Shown piece by piece: positions 24,448 to 35,723 of a stretch of 64,000 bases of DNA. Origin of the DNA: Nipponacmea schrenckii (lineage: Eukaryota; Mollusca; Gastropoda; Lottiidae); the NCBI GenBank assembly GCA_030562195.1, contig CM060202.1, forward strand, positions 31,920,599 to 31,984,598, read 5' to 3'. The position numbers were made by a program, and so were the translations under genes. A model generated the notes under the pieces. The model did not search any database and was not told the origin of the DNA. It saw only the letters and a program-made list of their open reading frames with translations. The first letter of the stretch is position 1; every line of letters starts with the position of its first letter.

Positions 24448-27400
24448 ATGGCGGCCCTTATTATAAGTTGTATATTTGTAGGATTAATAATACAAATACA
24501 TAGTAAGTTATATTTATGTCAACTTGAATGAGTTGATTTACGATGAAATTCTATAATATAACCATAACCTATGTAACATAGACTTGTTATCCCGTCAAAT
24601 GATATAAAGAATTTAATCATAATGACAACTACCAATTCATTTTGGCCATCATTTCGGAATAACGTAAACACCGATAGTGTGACTATAAATTCAGTTTTTT
24701 TTTCGATTTATATCGTAAGCTTTCAACCATAGGGACATGTTCTCAAGTGGCGACATAGGTAAACTACAATATATTATAATATGCAAACTCTCATATTATT
24801 ATGACTACACTATCTTCTATCAACTAGAGTTTATTATAATGAATGTTACAATGTTATATTTGCAGGTCATAACTTTGGTTTTAACAATAGGTATACCTGT
24901 CATTGTTTAAATAATGAACGATGTGATAATATAATTGGGGATTGTGGAAGTGGATGTTTAAGAGGTTGGGGAGGACCATCTTGTCAACTAGGTATTATGG
25001 AAGAGAATATTTTAAAGTGATAATTAGTTTTACATTGCAGTTATTAAACATTCATAATGGAAATAATAGCAATATAAGCCATCTGATCTATTGGTAAGAT
25101 TGTTGACGCAGCGAAATTTCCTATTGGAAATATATATATATATATATATCAACCAACGAAAGCACGTCATTAAGAATCCGAAATTGAAATCGATCCTAAA
25201 AAATAATTCTCAATTATATGGGTGATTTGCAGTACATATTGATGATGAATTATGTTTTCAACATACTGGTGATTCAAACCCTACTGCAGTATTTCCAGTA
25301 GAATGTAATAGAACTTTAACTGGTAGTTCTGTTAATATAAGTCGATACTCTGTTACTCAACCTTATATTGTGTTATGTGAAGTTGAAATATACAGTAAGT
25401 ATTAAATAAGTCATAGCCCATTGTCATACGCTTATTTGTTTTACGCTGAAGTTCTAATACCAAAGATAGCCTTGGAAAGCAAGGTGACATACGCCCATTA
25501 GCACAAAATAAATCATTGTTGTCCATTCGCATTTGGTTCATGTCTATACTATAGAGAATTTTAAACAGAAATTAAGAAATAATTATTGTCTGCAGGGTGA
25601 GTAGATTTGCACTATAAAAATGAAAACATAAGTCGGACACAATATTTCGGTGAAAAATTATCAAATCATTATGAAAATCAATATGGAAATGAAATGAAAT
25701 GAAATGAATGGAGTTTTACGTCCTACTCTTCTGCACCTTATGGGCTAATGAAGACGGGCAACGCCATGCAGTTTGCAATGAGGGAAATTTTGCCAGGACA
25801 GCGGCATTAGCCTACTCTTTTTGCGATTTCAAAATGTCGAGGGATCTTTAACGTGCACAGCCTGTAGCACACGGGGCCTCGGTTTATTGTCCCATCCGAA
25901 CGACTAGACGCTTTTTCCATGTAAGTCCCTCCGACCTGCATCACTGACAAGGGGAAACCGGTCTGAAAAATCCGAAAGTTCATCTCGACCTTTGCCGGTT
26001 AGGTTAGCGAGCAAGCGTCTTACCCACTGAGCGAAAATCAATATGGATCATCTATATAATGACAATAACCTACAAAATAAAAGTCAAAAGAATCCAAAAA
26101 GAATTATTGCCTGAAGAGTGAGCATGAAATTCACCCTATGGGTAATATGGCGATAAAAGGTAATTCAGACACAATATGTCGGTGAAAAAGTATCGGAACA
26201 GCACGAAAATTGATAGGGATCATCTTCATAATGCCATCGACTCACATACTAAAATCAAAAGAATCCGTAAAGAATTGTAGCCTGTAGAGTGAGCACAAAC
26301 AAAATAATGTGAACAGACCGACGGACCGACAGACCAACGGACCGCCGTGGCGATTACAAGATACGCCCTAAATAAATTTAAGATGCATACAAATTCCTTT
26401 AAACTAATTTTCTAATGTATACAATTGTAAAACCAATTCAACAGCAATCATGTTTTGTTTACAAAATAAGTGAATAATTATCTTATATAACAGTTTGTAG
26501 CAAACTTTCAAATAAAGTACTGGCTTTATTCATTATAGCTGATTATCAAATAAGGCACTACATTTTCTCTTTTACAGTTTGTTCTCTTGGAACGTATGGT
26601 TCAGAATGTAATAATTCCTGTCATTGTTTAAACTATGATAAATGTGATATTATAACTGGTAAATGTCCTAATGGTTGTCAGAAAGGATGGCATGGTGATA
26701 GTTGTAATAAAAGTGAGTTTTTATATCAAATTTCACTGCTTGACAAAGGATGTCATCATCAAAACTGACTCAATAACAGAACAATCATGTATCGTAGGTA
26801 TTACCAGCTTTAATCCTTTAATAGTAGGACTGTGATACACGACAATGTTCTGGTATCTCTACTTGTAATCAGGTAACAGGAGAGTGTATCAATGGTTGTA
26901 AACCAGGATATCAAGGAATTGATTGTACTCGAGGTTGGTAATATCAATTTCTCACCTCTATAACTGTAACTAGTTTGATTGACCCTGCCACATATAATTC
27001 GTTATTTCGCTTGTCAGTAAATTAACCCAATGCACTAACTTCTATACGTTGGAAATGTGACTTAAATGTCACATAATTTCATGTTATTTATTTCTAGATT
27101 GTATCTATGGTACCTATGCAGATAGATGTACTAAACAATGTAACAAAAGACAGTGCAAAGGTTCTCAACAATGTCATCGTATAACAGGAAAATGTACTGA
27201 TGGTTGTACACCAGGCTACCGAGAAAATGATTGTACAGTAGGTAGGTAAACGAGGGTTATATAGACGTTGATTGTACAGTAGATAAGTAAACCAGGTTAT
27301 AGAGATGATGATTGTACAGTAGGTAAGTACACCAGGTTATAGAGAGGATGATTGTACAGTAGGTAAGTAAACCAGGTTATAAAGATGATGATTGTACAGT

Positions 27401-30400
27401 AGGTAAGTACACCAGGTTATAGAGATGATGATTGTACAGTAGGTAAGTAAACCAGGTTATAGAGATGATGATTGTACAGTAGGTAAGTAAACAGGGTTCT
27501 AGAGAAAACTCATATTCAAAAGAGGGAATTTTTCTACCAGCGGTCCTTACAAAACCTCTTGACATTGATGTTTCCAGTCAACTGGAAATAGGAGTGAAAA
27601 TGACTAATTCATTGTTCTTGAGCTTTCACATGTCGATCGCGCTCAGTACTGAAAATTGCAATCAGAATGTCATAAAATGATAAGGAAAGAACTGACCCTA
27701 CAAATGACTGTATAATAGAACACTAGATTATAGAGAATGAGATTGTTTTTATCACGATTCGGGGAGTTTTGTATACGAAATTTTTCATTTTCTTATTAAA
27801 TATGAGAATGTCCTGAAGGTTTCTATGGTGCTGGTTGTCAGAAGATAATAATAGAAAATGTCTGAAGAATTCAACGTGTGATCATGTAACAGGAGAATGT
27901 ATTGGTGGATGTTCTGTGGATTATAGTCCTACAGCAGACTGTAGTAAAGTTATATAATTTATTTCAATTTACCAAATATTGTATTGACATTTTCAAAGGG
28001 TTCCTTCTTTTTATTAAATGCTCCTTGCTGTATCAGAGATCACACCCCTTTAACGGCATATAAATGGTTCAATTTAACTAAAAGAATTTATTGTTGATTA
28101 TCTAAATATCATACCAAGTGCTATTTGTGAGACAGTAATCTGGGATTATTAGAGCCTGTTTAACTAGAAATCCAGCTGGTCCATAGAGGAGATTCGTTAG
28201 GCATAATAATAGACAATTTAAAGATATAAAACACATAATTTTTTACCAATGAGATTTTATTTTTTTTAAGAAGCGTGTGAGACTGGTTTGTATGGAGCGG
28301 GTTGTAGTAAGAAATGTTCAGATAGAAAATGTAATGATAATTCAAAATGTGACAGTAAAACAGGAGAATGTATTGATGGATGTCAACCAGGTTTTCAGTT
28401 CATTGATTGTACACAAGGTATGGATTCTTCGATGAAATATCAGACTGTCTATTGTCTGTTGTCTGTTATGAGAAACTATAAGATAGTTTGCCAGGCAAGG
28501 TACTATACGCCCAATGGCAGCATTGATTTTGAATAAAAAATAAAATATAAATATACTTCTTTTCTAGGGTGATAAATGTACAATATTACTAAGTTTCCCT
28601 AAAATCAGCCAAGAATTAATAACAAGGCAATAACTCCTTAAAGATTTTTAGTATTTTTGATTGTTAAAAGGATTCACTCTTGGATGATAACGAACAATTT
28701 CAATAAAATTCATCAAAATCCGTACGCGTTTTAAAGAACAAGGGAAATAATTCATATCAAATATTTTTTAATACATGTATTTCTTTTCAATAGGGTTCAT
28801 CCTTGAATGATAATTAAAAATGTCAGAAAGTTCTGTCAAAATCTGTAAGCATTGTGCCTTCTAAAGTGTTAACAAGCTAAAATTTTGATGCTTTTTTCAA
28901 AAACAGAGCAATAACTGATACATGTATCAAATATTTTAAGATTTATCTGATTTTCAATAGGGTTCATCCTTAGGTGATTCCACGTACTCATGCCAAGTTC
29001 TGTTAAAATCAGTAAAGAAATGTGACTTGCAGAGTTGTTTATGAGCCAAAAATCGAAATCATTTGAAAGAACAAGGGCAATCAAATATTATCTGATATTT
29101 CTTGTTTCAATGGGGTTCATCCTTGAGTGTTATTAACAATTTCAGCAAATTTTGTCAAAATCTTTAAATCATTGTGCCTTGTAAATGGTTTACAAGCTAA
29201 AAATTTTGACGCGTTTATAAAAACAAGGGCAATAACTAATACTAAATTTTTTTCAATTTTCAATAGGGTTCATCATTAGGTGATTACAAATACTGATGCC
29301 AAGTTACGTCAAAATCGCTCAAGAATTGTGACTTGTAGAGTATTTACAAGGAAAGTAACGAACACATTTTATAAAGCAAGGGCAATAATTCGTATTAAAT
29401 ATATTTCGATATATTTGATTTTCAATACAGTTCATCCTTTGGTGATATTAAACAATTTCAGCAAGTTTTGTCAAAATCAGTCAATAATTGTGCTTTGTAG
29501 AGTGTTTAAAAGCCACAAATTGAACGCGTTTTCAAACACAAGGGCAATCACTGATATTAATTTTTTTTCGATTTAACTGAATTTCAATAGGGTTGATCCT
29601 TAGGTGATTAAAAATACTCATGCCAAGTTACGTCAAATCGCTCAAGAATTGTGACTTGTAGAGTGTTTACAAGGCAAAAATCCAACACATTTTATAGAAC
29701 AAGGGCAATAATTCAGATTAAATATATTTCGATATTTTCTTTTTCAAAAACAAGGGCAATAACTGATATTAATTTTTTTCGATTTAACTGGATTTCAATA
29801 GGCTTCAACCTTGGGTGATAGCAAATACTCAAGCCAAGTTTCATCAAAATCCATTAGGAATTGTTCTCTCAAGAGTGTTTACAAGCTAAATTTGAACGCG
29901 TTTTCAAGAACAAGGGCAATAACTCATACTAAATGTTTTTCGATTTCGCTGATTTTTAATAGGGTGTATCCTTGAGTTATAACATGCTCTCACAATACGA
30001 GCCATTCAAGAACAAGGGCAAGAACAAATACTCAATTTTTTTCGATTTCGCTGATTTTCAATAGGGTTCATCCTTGCGTGATCATTAACACTCATATCAA
30101 GTTTCATCTAAATCCGTCAAGAATTGCACCTTGTAGAGTGTTTACAAGCAATTGTAGACGCACGGACGGACGGACGGGGTGACGACAATATACGCCTCCA
30201 TTTCATGTGGGCGTATAAAAACTATTATAGTCAAATTTATGGACAGCCCCTCAAATAGTTTGGATGAAAAAAAAATTATTCCGTCAAATGCTCCTGAATT
30301 GGGCCCGAGGTTGTGATAATATTTAATTTTTTTTTGCCTTTTTTAGTCGGTTTTGGTTTTTCAATTGTCAGCAAGGAAAGAAGTACTTGTTATATATTTT

Positions 30401-32586
30401 TCAATCTTTTTTACAAATATATATTTTTCTCAAAAATAATTTCATGTAAACTATCACTAAAAATTATCTGTTCTGTATCTAGAATGTAATGAAGGATACT
30501 ATGGACATAATTGTTCATCAAATTGTTCAGCAAGATTTTGTCAATCACAAGACCAGTGTAATAATATAGATGGAGCATGTGATTGTCTAGATGGATATCA
30601 AGGAACTGATTGTACTGTTATAAAAGAAGCTTCTAAAGATGTCGATGAAGATACAGGTTAGTGGTATGGTTAATTCACAACATTGAGATGATTATCCTAA
30701 TGGCTTAAAGCTACAAATTTCAAAATTATTACATTTCAAAATACATTTATCTCTTTATTTATTTGTTACAATGGAGGTCCGATTCCCTGTTCCTAAATAT
30801 AAATCAACTTCCATCGAATTGTGCATCTTAGTTTATTTGGTTTATGGTTGGTGTGTTATATTTCAGGATACAATGATAAAGATACAATAATTATCTTAGC
30901 AGTGGTTATTACTATCATGGCGATTGTTTTGATCATCTTTGGAGTCTATATTGGTATCATTAAATACAGACAATATAAAGGTACAATTTTCAATCACGTG
31001 TTAATATTATTGAAGGTGTTTCACAGTTTTTGATAATAAACATTTTGCACGCTGGCTTATTTTTTTTTCATAAATTTCCAAACGTAGCATTCCATGTGTA
31101 TGGTGTGTCATAATTGCGTTTTTAAAAGACGTTTCAGCGACTTAAGTATTGCATACACAATATTTGTTGCGTAAAAGGAAATTTTAATTGAAACATTTGT
31201 CATTGAACCTTTAACAAATGACAAATGTGCATTATATTGTACTTAAAACCCTTATAACTTTTTTTTATAATTGTTAATTCTTTTTCAGATTCAAGCCATT
31301 CTGAGAGCAAGTGAGTATAAAATAGATGTCCTCAATGAACCAATGTTATATTTTTGTTATCTATATTATGATCTCCAATTACACATAAATCATTATTTTT
31401 CCTTAAGGAAAAGGCGTTTAATAATGTAGGTCACCCAATTTGCTATATTTTTTTTCAATTGTAACATTTTATTTTATTTATAGTGTTTATGAAAGTACAG
31501 GACCAACAACAGCTCATATTTATGATGATTTAGGTTTGTATGCCCAAAATATTCAATAAGTCAATATCTTATTTCTCTGTCTGCTTGCTGCCATATCAGC
31601 TTTATCTGGAAACTAACGTTAACATTACATATACCAACCAGTTGCACAAATCTAGATCAGAATAAAGGGACACCGGCTTAAAGTTCTCCAAACAATACAT
31701 TATAATGTCTTTTGCAACAAAAACTAGATTTCAAAAGATTACTATAGATGGGATTCACAAGACTTTACAAGAAGTCAATATTACACCAGATCACATCTCA
31801 AGGTAAAAACATTTATATTTAAAAACTGAAAATAAACATAACTAAATCTGTAAGATTTCTGTTAGAAATTAGAACCGATAAAAGTTTAAAATCGGGAATA
31901 ATATATGGTGTATATATGTTGAGCAGGATGAATATATCTGGTACTAACAGGTAACCTGTAAAAGTTGATTTTGGTTTGGACCCGAGTTACGAGATTACTT
32001 AGAGATAAAGAGTTAAAAAGTCATTTGTGAATAGAAGATTTAAGCAATAACTATATTGTATATTCTTTTTATTTAAGTGAAAATGAAAGTGTTACTCACG
32101 TTCCAGCAGTATCAGATTATATCAATCTTATAGGTTTGTTCTATTTTGTAATATAGTTATTTTATTATTTTATCTTATATAGATAGTGACCTTCTACTTG
32201 TGTACTCAAAGATACATTGAAAGTTTTCTGTTGCAGAATGATAGTATATCTTTAAAATTCATAAAAAACAAATTGGTTTTACTCTTCGAAACACGTACAA
32301 TATCATTCAATACATAAAGAGGGAAATATCTTGTACTGAACATTCGTCCTATTTTCACGACAAAACTTTCTGCCTAGACCCTCTTTAACAACCGTGTAAA
32401 AGACCCTTATCTCAATGAAGGAATTGCATGCACTAATATGTATTTGATATATTTACATAATTTTTATTTTCATATTTTGAAGACTCTAGAAATCCTGAAA
32501 ACTCAACAAGTCAAGCTTCACCTGTCTATTATAACACAACTTCAGGAGTTTCAATGGACGAATCTAAAAAACAACAAACCAATTGA
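24448..32586 (+). CDS. Gene C: shortened FTP/EGF receptor with damaged tail
   Basis: Signal exon 24448-24502 (MAALIISCIFVGLIIQIH), EGF 24866-24991, half FTP 25233-25394, EGF 26578-26712, EGF 27098-27241, EGF 28274-28417, EGF 30483-30656, TM 30867-30980, and tail 31289-31310, 31484-31533 and 32483-32586. Joined this way the frame stays open for 409 residues. Two EGF-like pseudo-exons (26833-26933, 27807-27949) must be skipped, which phase 1-1 allows. The first FTP exon is gone. Tail exon 3336-3372 of gene A has no counterpart, and including exon 32078-32133 would cause a stop. The last acceptor is changed from GCAG to GAAG. It could be a reduced but working receptor or a pseudogene; only RNA data could tell. 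Confidence 0.62.
25233..25394 (+). CDS. Gene C half FTP exon with a new splice acceptor
   Basis: The FTP exon has lost its first nine codons relative to gene D. GATTTGCAG now stands directly before TACATATTGATGATG. Splicing there from the EGF exon at 24991 keeps phase 1 and gives VHIDDELCFQHTGDSNPTAV through LCEVEIY, 162 bp. The first FTP half (WWSxDL region) is absent from 24992-25232. A half jelly-roll is unlikely to fold as a lectin, so the domain is probably non-functional even if translated. Confidence 0.6.
25480..26380. mobile_element. Pearl-like element in gene C intron (interrupted by a SINE)
   Basis: The left end GCAAGGTGACATACGCCCAT resembles the left end of the element at 28503. 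About three core units of roughly 173 bp follow, each ending like AAGAATTGTAGCCTGTAGAG (near 25580, 26105 and 26280). A run of GACCGACGGACCGACAGACC and GCGATTACAAGATACGCCC close it. A SINE splits the first and second units. The layout (tandem core plus ACCG/ACGG microsatellite) is that of pearl/Helentron-type non-autonomous elements of molluscs; the assignment is inference. Confidence 0.5.
25688..26032 (-). mobile_element. tRNA-derived SINE with perfect 15-bp target duplication
   Basis: GAAAATCAATATGGA occurs at 25673-25687 and 26033-26047, flanking 345 bp exactly. On the minus strand the element begins GCTCAGTGGGTAAGACGCTT (A-box-like) followed by GGTCGAGATGAAC (B-box-like) at tRNA-like spacing. 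It ends in a short (ATTTC)n tail on that strand. Fragments of the same family lie at 23540-23640 and 24150-24300. Confidence 0.75.
26578..26712 (+). CDS. Gene C EGF exon
   Basis: 135 bp, phase 1-1, acceptor TTTTACAG and donor A|GTGAG. It encodes ICSLGTYGSECNNSCHCLNY, then [20 protein letters not shown], a complete EGF-like unit. It corresponds to the intact exon 40927-41061 of gene D and the broken 14070-14196 of gene B. Confidence 0.75.
26833..26933 (+). pseudogene. Gene C EGF exon, 5'-truncated
   Basis: The 3' two-thirds of gene D's exon 41303-41449 is preserved ([19 protein letters not shown] through GIDCTR, then donor G|GTTGG). The 5' third and the proper acceptor are missing. From the nearest AG the frame meets TGA at once, so the exon cannot be joined in frame and is probably skipped. 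Confidence 0.65.
27098..27241 (+). CDS. Gene C EGF exon preceding the donor minisatellite
   Basis: 144 bp, phase 1-1; encodes [20 protein letters not shown] through CTPGYRENDCTV. Acceptor TTTCTAG; the donor TAG|GTAGGT is at once the first unit of the minisatellite that follows. The gene D counterpart is 41758-41901. Confidence 0.75.
27226..27500. repeat. Splice-donor minisatellite (gene C)
   Basis: About seven units of 40 bp, clear and regular: GTAAGTAAACCAGGTTATAG then AGATGATGATTGTACAGTAG. Every unit ends in the exon-like TGTACAGTAG followed by GTAAGTA, a near-perfect U1 donor. The first unit overlaps the real exon end at 27241. Units read as [10 protein letters not shown] followed by G-K-stop if translated past the donor. 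Confidence 0.88.
27807..27949 (+). pseudogene. Gene C EGF exon, dead (4-bp deletion, lost donor)
   Basis: [13 protein letters not shown] is followed by a 4-bp deletion relative to the other copies (AAGAATTGTAATAATAG has become AAGATAATAATAG). The exon end AAAG|GTAT has become AAAGTTAT, removing the normal donor. The acceptor is TATGAG instead of TATCAG. Neither choice of exon end restores phase. Confidence 0.75.
28274..28417 (+). CDS. Gene C EGF exon with tandem (NAGNAG) acceptor
   Basis: The 144-bp form starting at 28274 encodes (A)[19 protein letters not shown]. The acceptor reads AAGAAG (28268-28273). Use of the first AAG would add three bases and an extra residue (E-A-C instead of A-C) without changing the frame. 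The usual E of the other copies is replaced. Donor CAAG|GTATGG. Confidence 0.75.
28503..30217 (+). mobile_element. Pearl-like element with about ten ~160-bp core repeats and (ACGG)n
   Basis: The left end GGCAAGGTACTATACGCCCA lies at about 28495-28513. Imperfect tandem units spaced mostly 147-170 bp follow, each containing a form of CAATAGGGTTCATCCTT (near 28790, 28960, 29107, 29263, 29425, 29586, 29798, 29958 and 30060). After the last come ACGGACGGACGGACGG (about 30160) and an inverted TGGGCGTATA near 30210. The 98-residue open frame at 29280-29576 is repeat sequence. Resembles mollusc pearl/Helentron-derived elements; assignment by layout only. Confidence 0.6.
30483..30656 (+). CDS. Gene C membrane-proximal EGF exon
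   Basis: 174 bp, phase 1-1: [20 protein letters not shown] through [18 protein letters not shown], the same form as exons 1805-1978 and 20416-20589. The segmental duplication shared with A begins at about this exon's acceptor. Confidence 0.8.
30867..32586 (+). CDS. Gene C TM and tail
   Basis: TM exon 30867-30980 is identical in translation to gene A's ([18 protein letters not shown]...). Tail exons 31289-31310 and 31484-31533 carry VYESTG and HIYDDL. A deletion of about 240 bp (junction near 31799) removed the next small exon apart from its donor. Exon 32078-32133 survives with a 3-bp insertion but is now out of phase: joined to 31533 it reads to a TAG formed by its own last three bases. Skipping it to 32483-32586 restores the frame and loses SDYINL. 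Confidence 0.65.
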
Positions 32587-33949
32587 AGCAACTGAAGATA
32601 GATATTAAGAAATATATATTACTGTCTTTATGGGAGTATTATTCAGATATTCAGAACAGAAACATTTACATTGGTATTAAGTGGCAATGTGTGCCCTTTA
32701 CTTTATAATTTTTTTGATATGCTCAATATGATTATCATAGTTAGCACTATAAACTAATGGCTTTATTTTTACGAAATGACGATTTACTTACAGTTGGAAT
32801 TTTGTGTGCACTAATATTATCAGTAGAAATAAGCATTGTTTCCAATAAGGTGAAGAAAACCCTAAAACAAGATTGACTTACCTTATTTGACATAGTGACT
32901 TTAATGGAAAGTTAAAAGAAATTCATATATTGTTAATAGTTTTTTTTACCGTTATTTCTCTTTTATATGTTATTTGACTTTGTTGCTTATGTAATATTTA
33001 CCTTCAATATCATTATAATAGTGATATTGAGAATTCGGTAGTTGTATTTAAACAGTTGTACATATTAAAATTATATTCATGTACTTAAATAATGCATGCA
33101 ATATTTCAAAATATTATAGTTTTTGAAATTCGGCATCTCCGAGAGCATAGGAATTCGCGTGGAGTAAAATCTCTGTTTTGATAAAAAAAACAACGACTAT
33201 AAGTTATGATTTAATATTATTATAGGAATGTTGGATAAAACAAAAATATGATATATGTCTAGAAACTATGAAACATAACCCTTTTACTAGATGGAATGGT
33301 ATATGATGTGGAAGTGTTATATTTATCTATGACAAACTTGAGGAAACATTATGACATCATAGTCGTAGTCAAATTCCTGTTGATTTTATTTTTGTATGTG
33401 CATGTTATGTTCCTACAAAATATATTTTCTTTTACACTAAGACTGTGTTAGATAATTTTCTAATTAATTTGGAGGACAATTAATAAATAGCTTGTCGATT
33501 ACGTATCATGAATGGTAGTATAAGTTCATACACAGGGTAAAAATTTTCAATATTTCTATAAACATGCTTTTGATCAATCAATTTGGATACCATATTTCAA
33601 AAAATGATAATTGACAACCTCGGGTTTTAAATGAATAAGATCAGTTGAATTCATGGCCTTAATTTATCTATAACAAGCTTTACGTTATGTTTTCTGGCTT
33701 TATCAATCAAATTTTGACCAAATTTATACACTTCTTATATAAAAAAATAAATGTTTTATTATATTATGTAACTTTCTCAATCACGTCTCAATAAAAATGA
33801 ATTATCTGTTTTATTCACTGTTTTGTTATGTTTTTTATAATATATAATTTTTTTGTTAAAATTGCAAAAAAAAAGAAAACAATTACAGTCTCTATATGAG
33901 GAAAGAAACCAACACTTTTGGACATAGTGCTCATTCTTCCCTTGAATAT

Positions 33950-34195
33950 AACCCCTTTTACATTACAAAAATATTCCGTTCTCAGAACCGTTCTGAGACC
34001 GAACTGATGAATTGTGTGTAATGTAAACGGTCGAAAGTGTCGAGAACCCTTCCAATTCTGGCCCACCTCGGGGAGGTGGTCTCGGAACGGTTCTGAGAAC
34101 GGACTCGATAAATTTGTATAATGTAAACGGTCGAAGGTCACATTTTATCGCGGCCTGGCCCGGACCGAGAACGGAACGCTTTATCGTGGCCTGCT
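33950..34195. mobile_element. Truncated second copy of the AACCCCTTTTACA MITE
   Basis: The left TIR AACCCCTTTTACA is intact and the interior matches 5494-6104, but about 385 bp are missing between the two GGTCGAAGGTC/ATGGTCACATTTT points. The right TIR is reduced to TGTACAATATG. Confidence 0.6.
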
Positions 34196-35630
34196 GTACA
34201 ATATGAAAAGTTATATACTATAATTTCTCCCATGGCTGTCAATGATTCGAATCGAAAAATGTATCTCCTATACAAGACTACAAACGAGATAAAATCTGAA
34301 AATGGTGCAGCTGTCACACCTGGTTGAACAGGTGAGAAACTTAAGCTCAACATAACATAATCGTAGGTAAAATAGAAAAAAAATATTTATATCTTCACGC
34401 GCACAGGCAACAATAAATAAAACTTAATTTAGCTATATTACAATCTATTTTCTATCTTCGTTTTCCTTCGGAATATCAACATATACCATCAAAATAAGTT
34501 AACATCGCCTAAGGTATGAACCTTTCGAAAGCCTTTTTCACTTAATTTATGGCTAAAATATTTCTTTTAGAATAATTTTATTGATATTATCATTGATAAT
34601 TGGATTTCGTTTACTTCATATTTTAGGACAACCCGACCTGTTTTACAAGAAAAATCGTATTTTCGACCACTAACTCTTGATACTCTTATATCTAAATATC
34701 AATATTAGGCTTTCTTAAGATAATTTCCCTAAGCATCACTTTGGTCAAAATAGTCAGCAATAAGCGCCACTAATCGATTCATTTTGTTGGATGTTAGGGG
34801 AGATTTTAAGCATTGGCGTTTCCAGGAATAATAGAAATAATTGGGCGGGGGGGGGGGGGGTGCAAGTAGAGGCCAAAGAATTGTCAAGGGGGGCGGGGCA
34901 CTTGGTCGGCACTAACATTAGTGACTTTTAGCCTAACTACCATTGGATGTAGATTCATCCACCCCTTTTTTCATTTTCTGTAAGAACTTACATCGTGGTG
35001 AAATAGGACATGGAAAAGGCATAGAGTGGAAGAGTGTTCAATTAGAAATTTTAAGGATCCCGTATATTGGTCTTACAAAGATTCATATTGGCTTCTGACT
35101 GTCAGTAACAGAAAGAGAGGCAAAGTTTTTTTCACTTATATGTTTTTTTTCTCACAAAATACATGCCCGCGCGCCATTTTGGCCTTTGCAATGCGACACA
35201 AGTAGCGCGCGCTGCAAGTCGAGAAGGCCTGATCTATATCTAAACTACCGGACAAAAGAATGTTCTAACCGACTTCACTTCAACAAAATAACCAAGACAA
35301 AGGGTTGTTGGAAATTTATTACGATTAAATTATAAACAGCAATCATTTTCCTGGATTTAAAAAATGAAAAAGCATTTTAATGTCGATATTCCATGCTTCG
35401 CAATACCCAAAGGAAGAGTCAAAGGGTCAAAATAAACAAGGAGTTTTATTGGTTGGTTAGTTGGATCATGTTTGAAACCGTATAATCTTGACACTTCAAT
35501 TTAATATATAGAAGAAATAGACACCAAGGAAGACCATATCTTGATATTCGCCCATTCATAAATCAAGGAAGCAACAGTCAGTCTGTGTAATTCGATAGTC
35601 AGAGATTATTGAAGTGTAATACACATCCTC

Positions 35631-35690
35631 ATTGGTAATAATCAAATTGTTGAAGGTATTCTATATGTTCCCATAATATTATAATATAAG
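35631..35690 (+). promoter_or_regulatory. Putative core promoter of gene D
   Basis: ATTGG at 35631-35635 and TATAATATAAG at 35680-35690, 44 bases before the ATG, with the same layout as upstream of gene B. The whole region is duplicated, so genes B and D may start under shared control. No experimental support is visible from sequence. Confidence 0.3.
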
Positions 35691-35723
35691 ACTATTTTAC
35701 TTCCTCTTTCTATTCATTTGAAC

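Larger units (their letters stand above)
32587..35723. other. Spacer between genes C and D
   Basis: Homologous to 4154-7636. It holds an AATAAA-bearing stretch after the stop, the truncated MITE (33950-34195), a G-tract, and the conserved 150 bases upstream of the gene D start. The 108-residue minus-strand frame 33815-34141 lies in the MITE and is not supported as a gene. Confidence 0.6.

Noticed and set aside
27242..27500. Extra coding exons encoded by each 40-bp unit
   Set aside because: Units lack an acceptor between donors and 40 is not a multiple of three; translation past a donor meets TAA.
29280..29576. 98-residue frame in gene C intron
   Set aside because: It is read from the ~160-bp core repeats of the pearl-like element.
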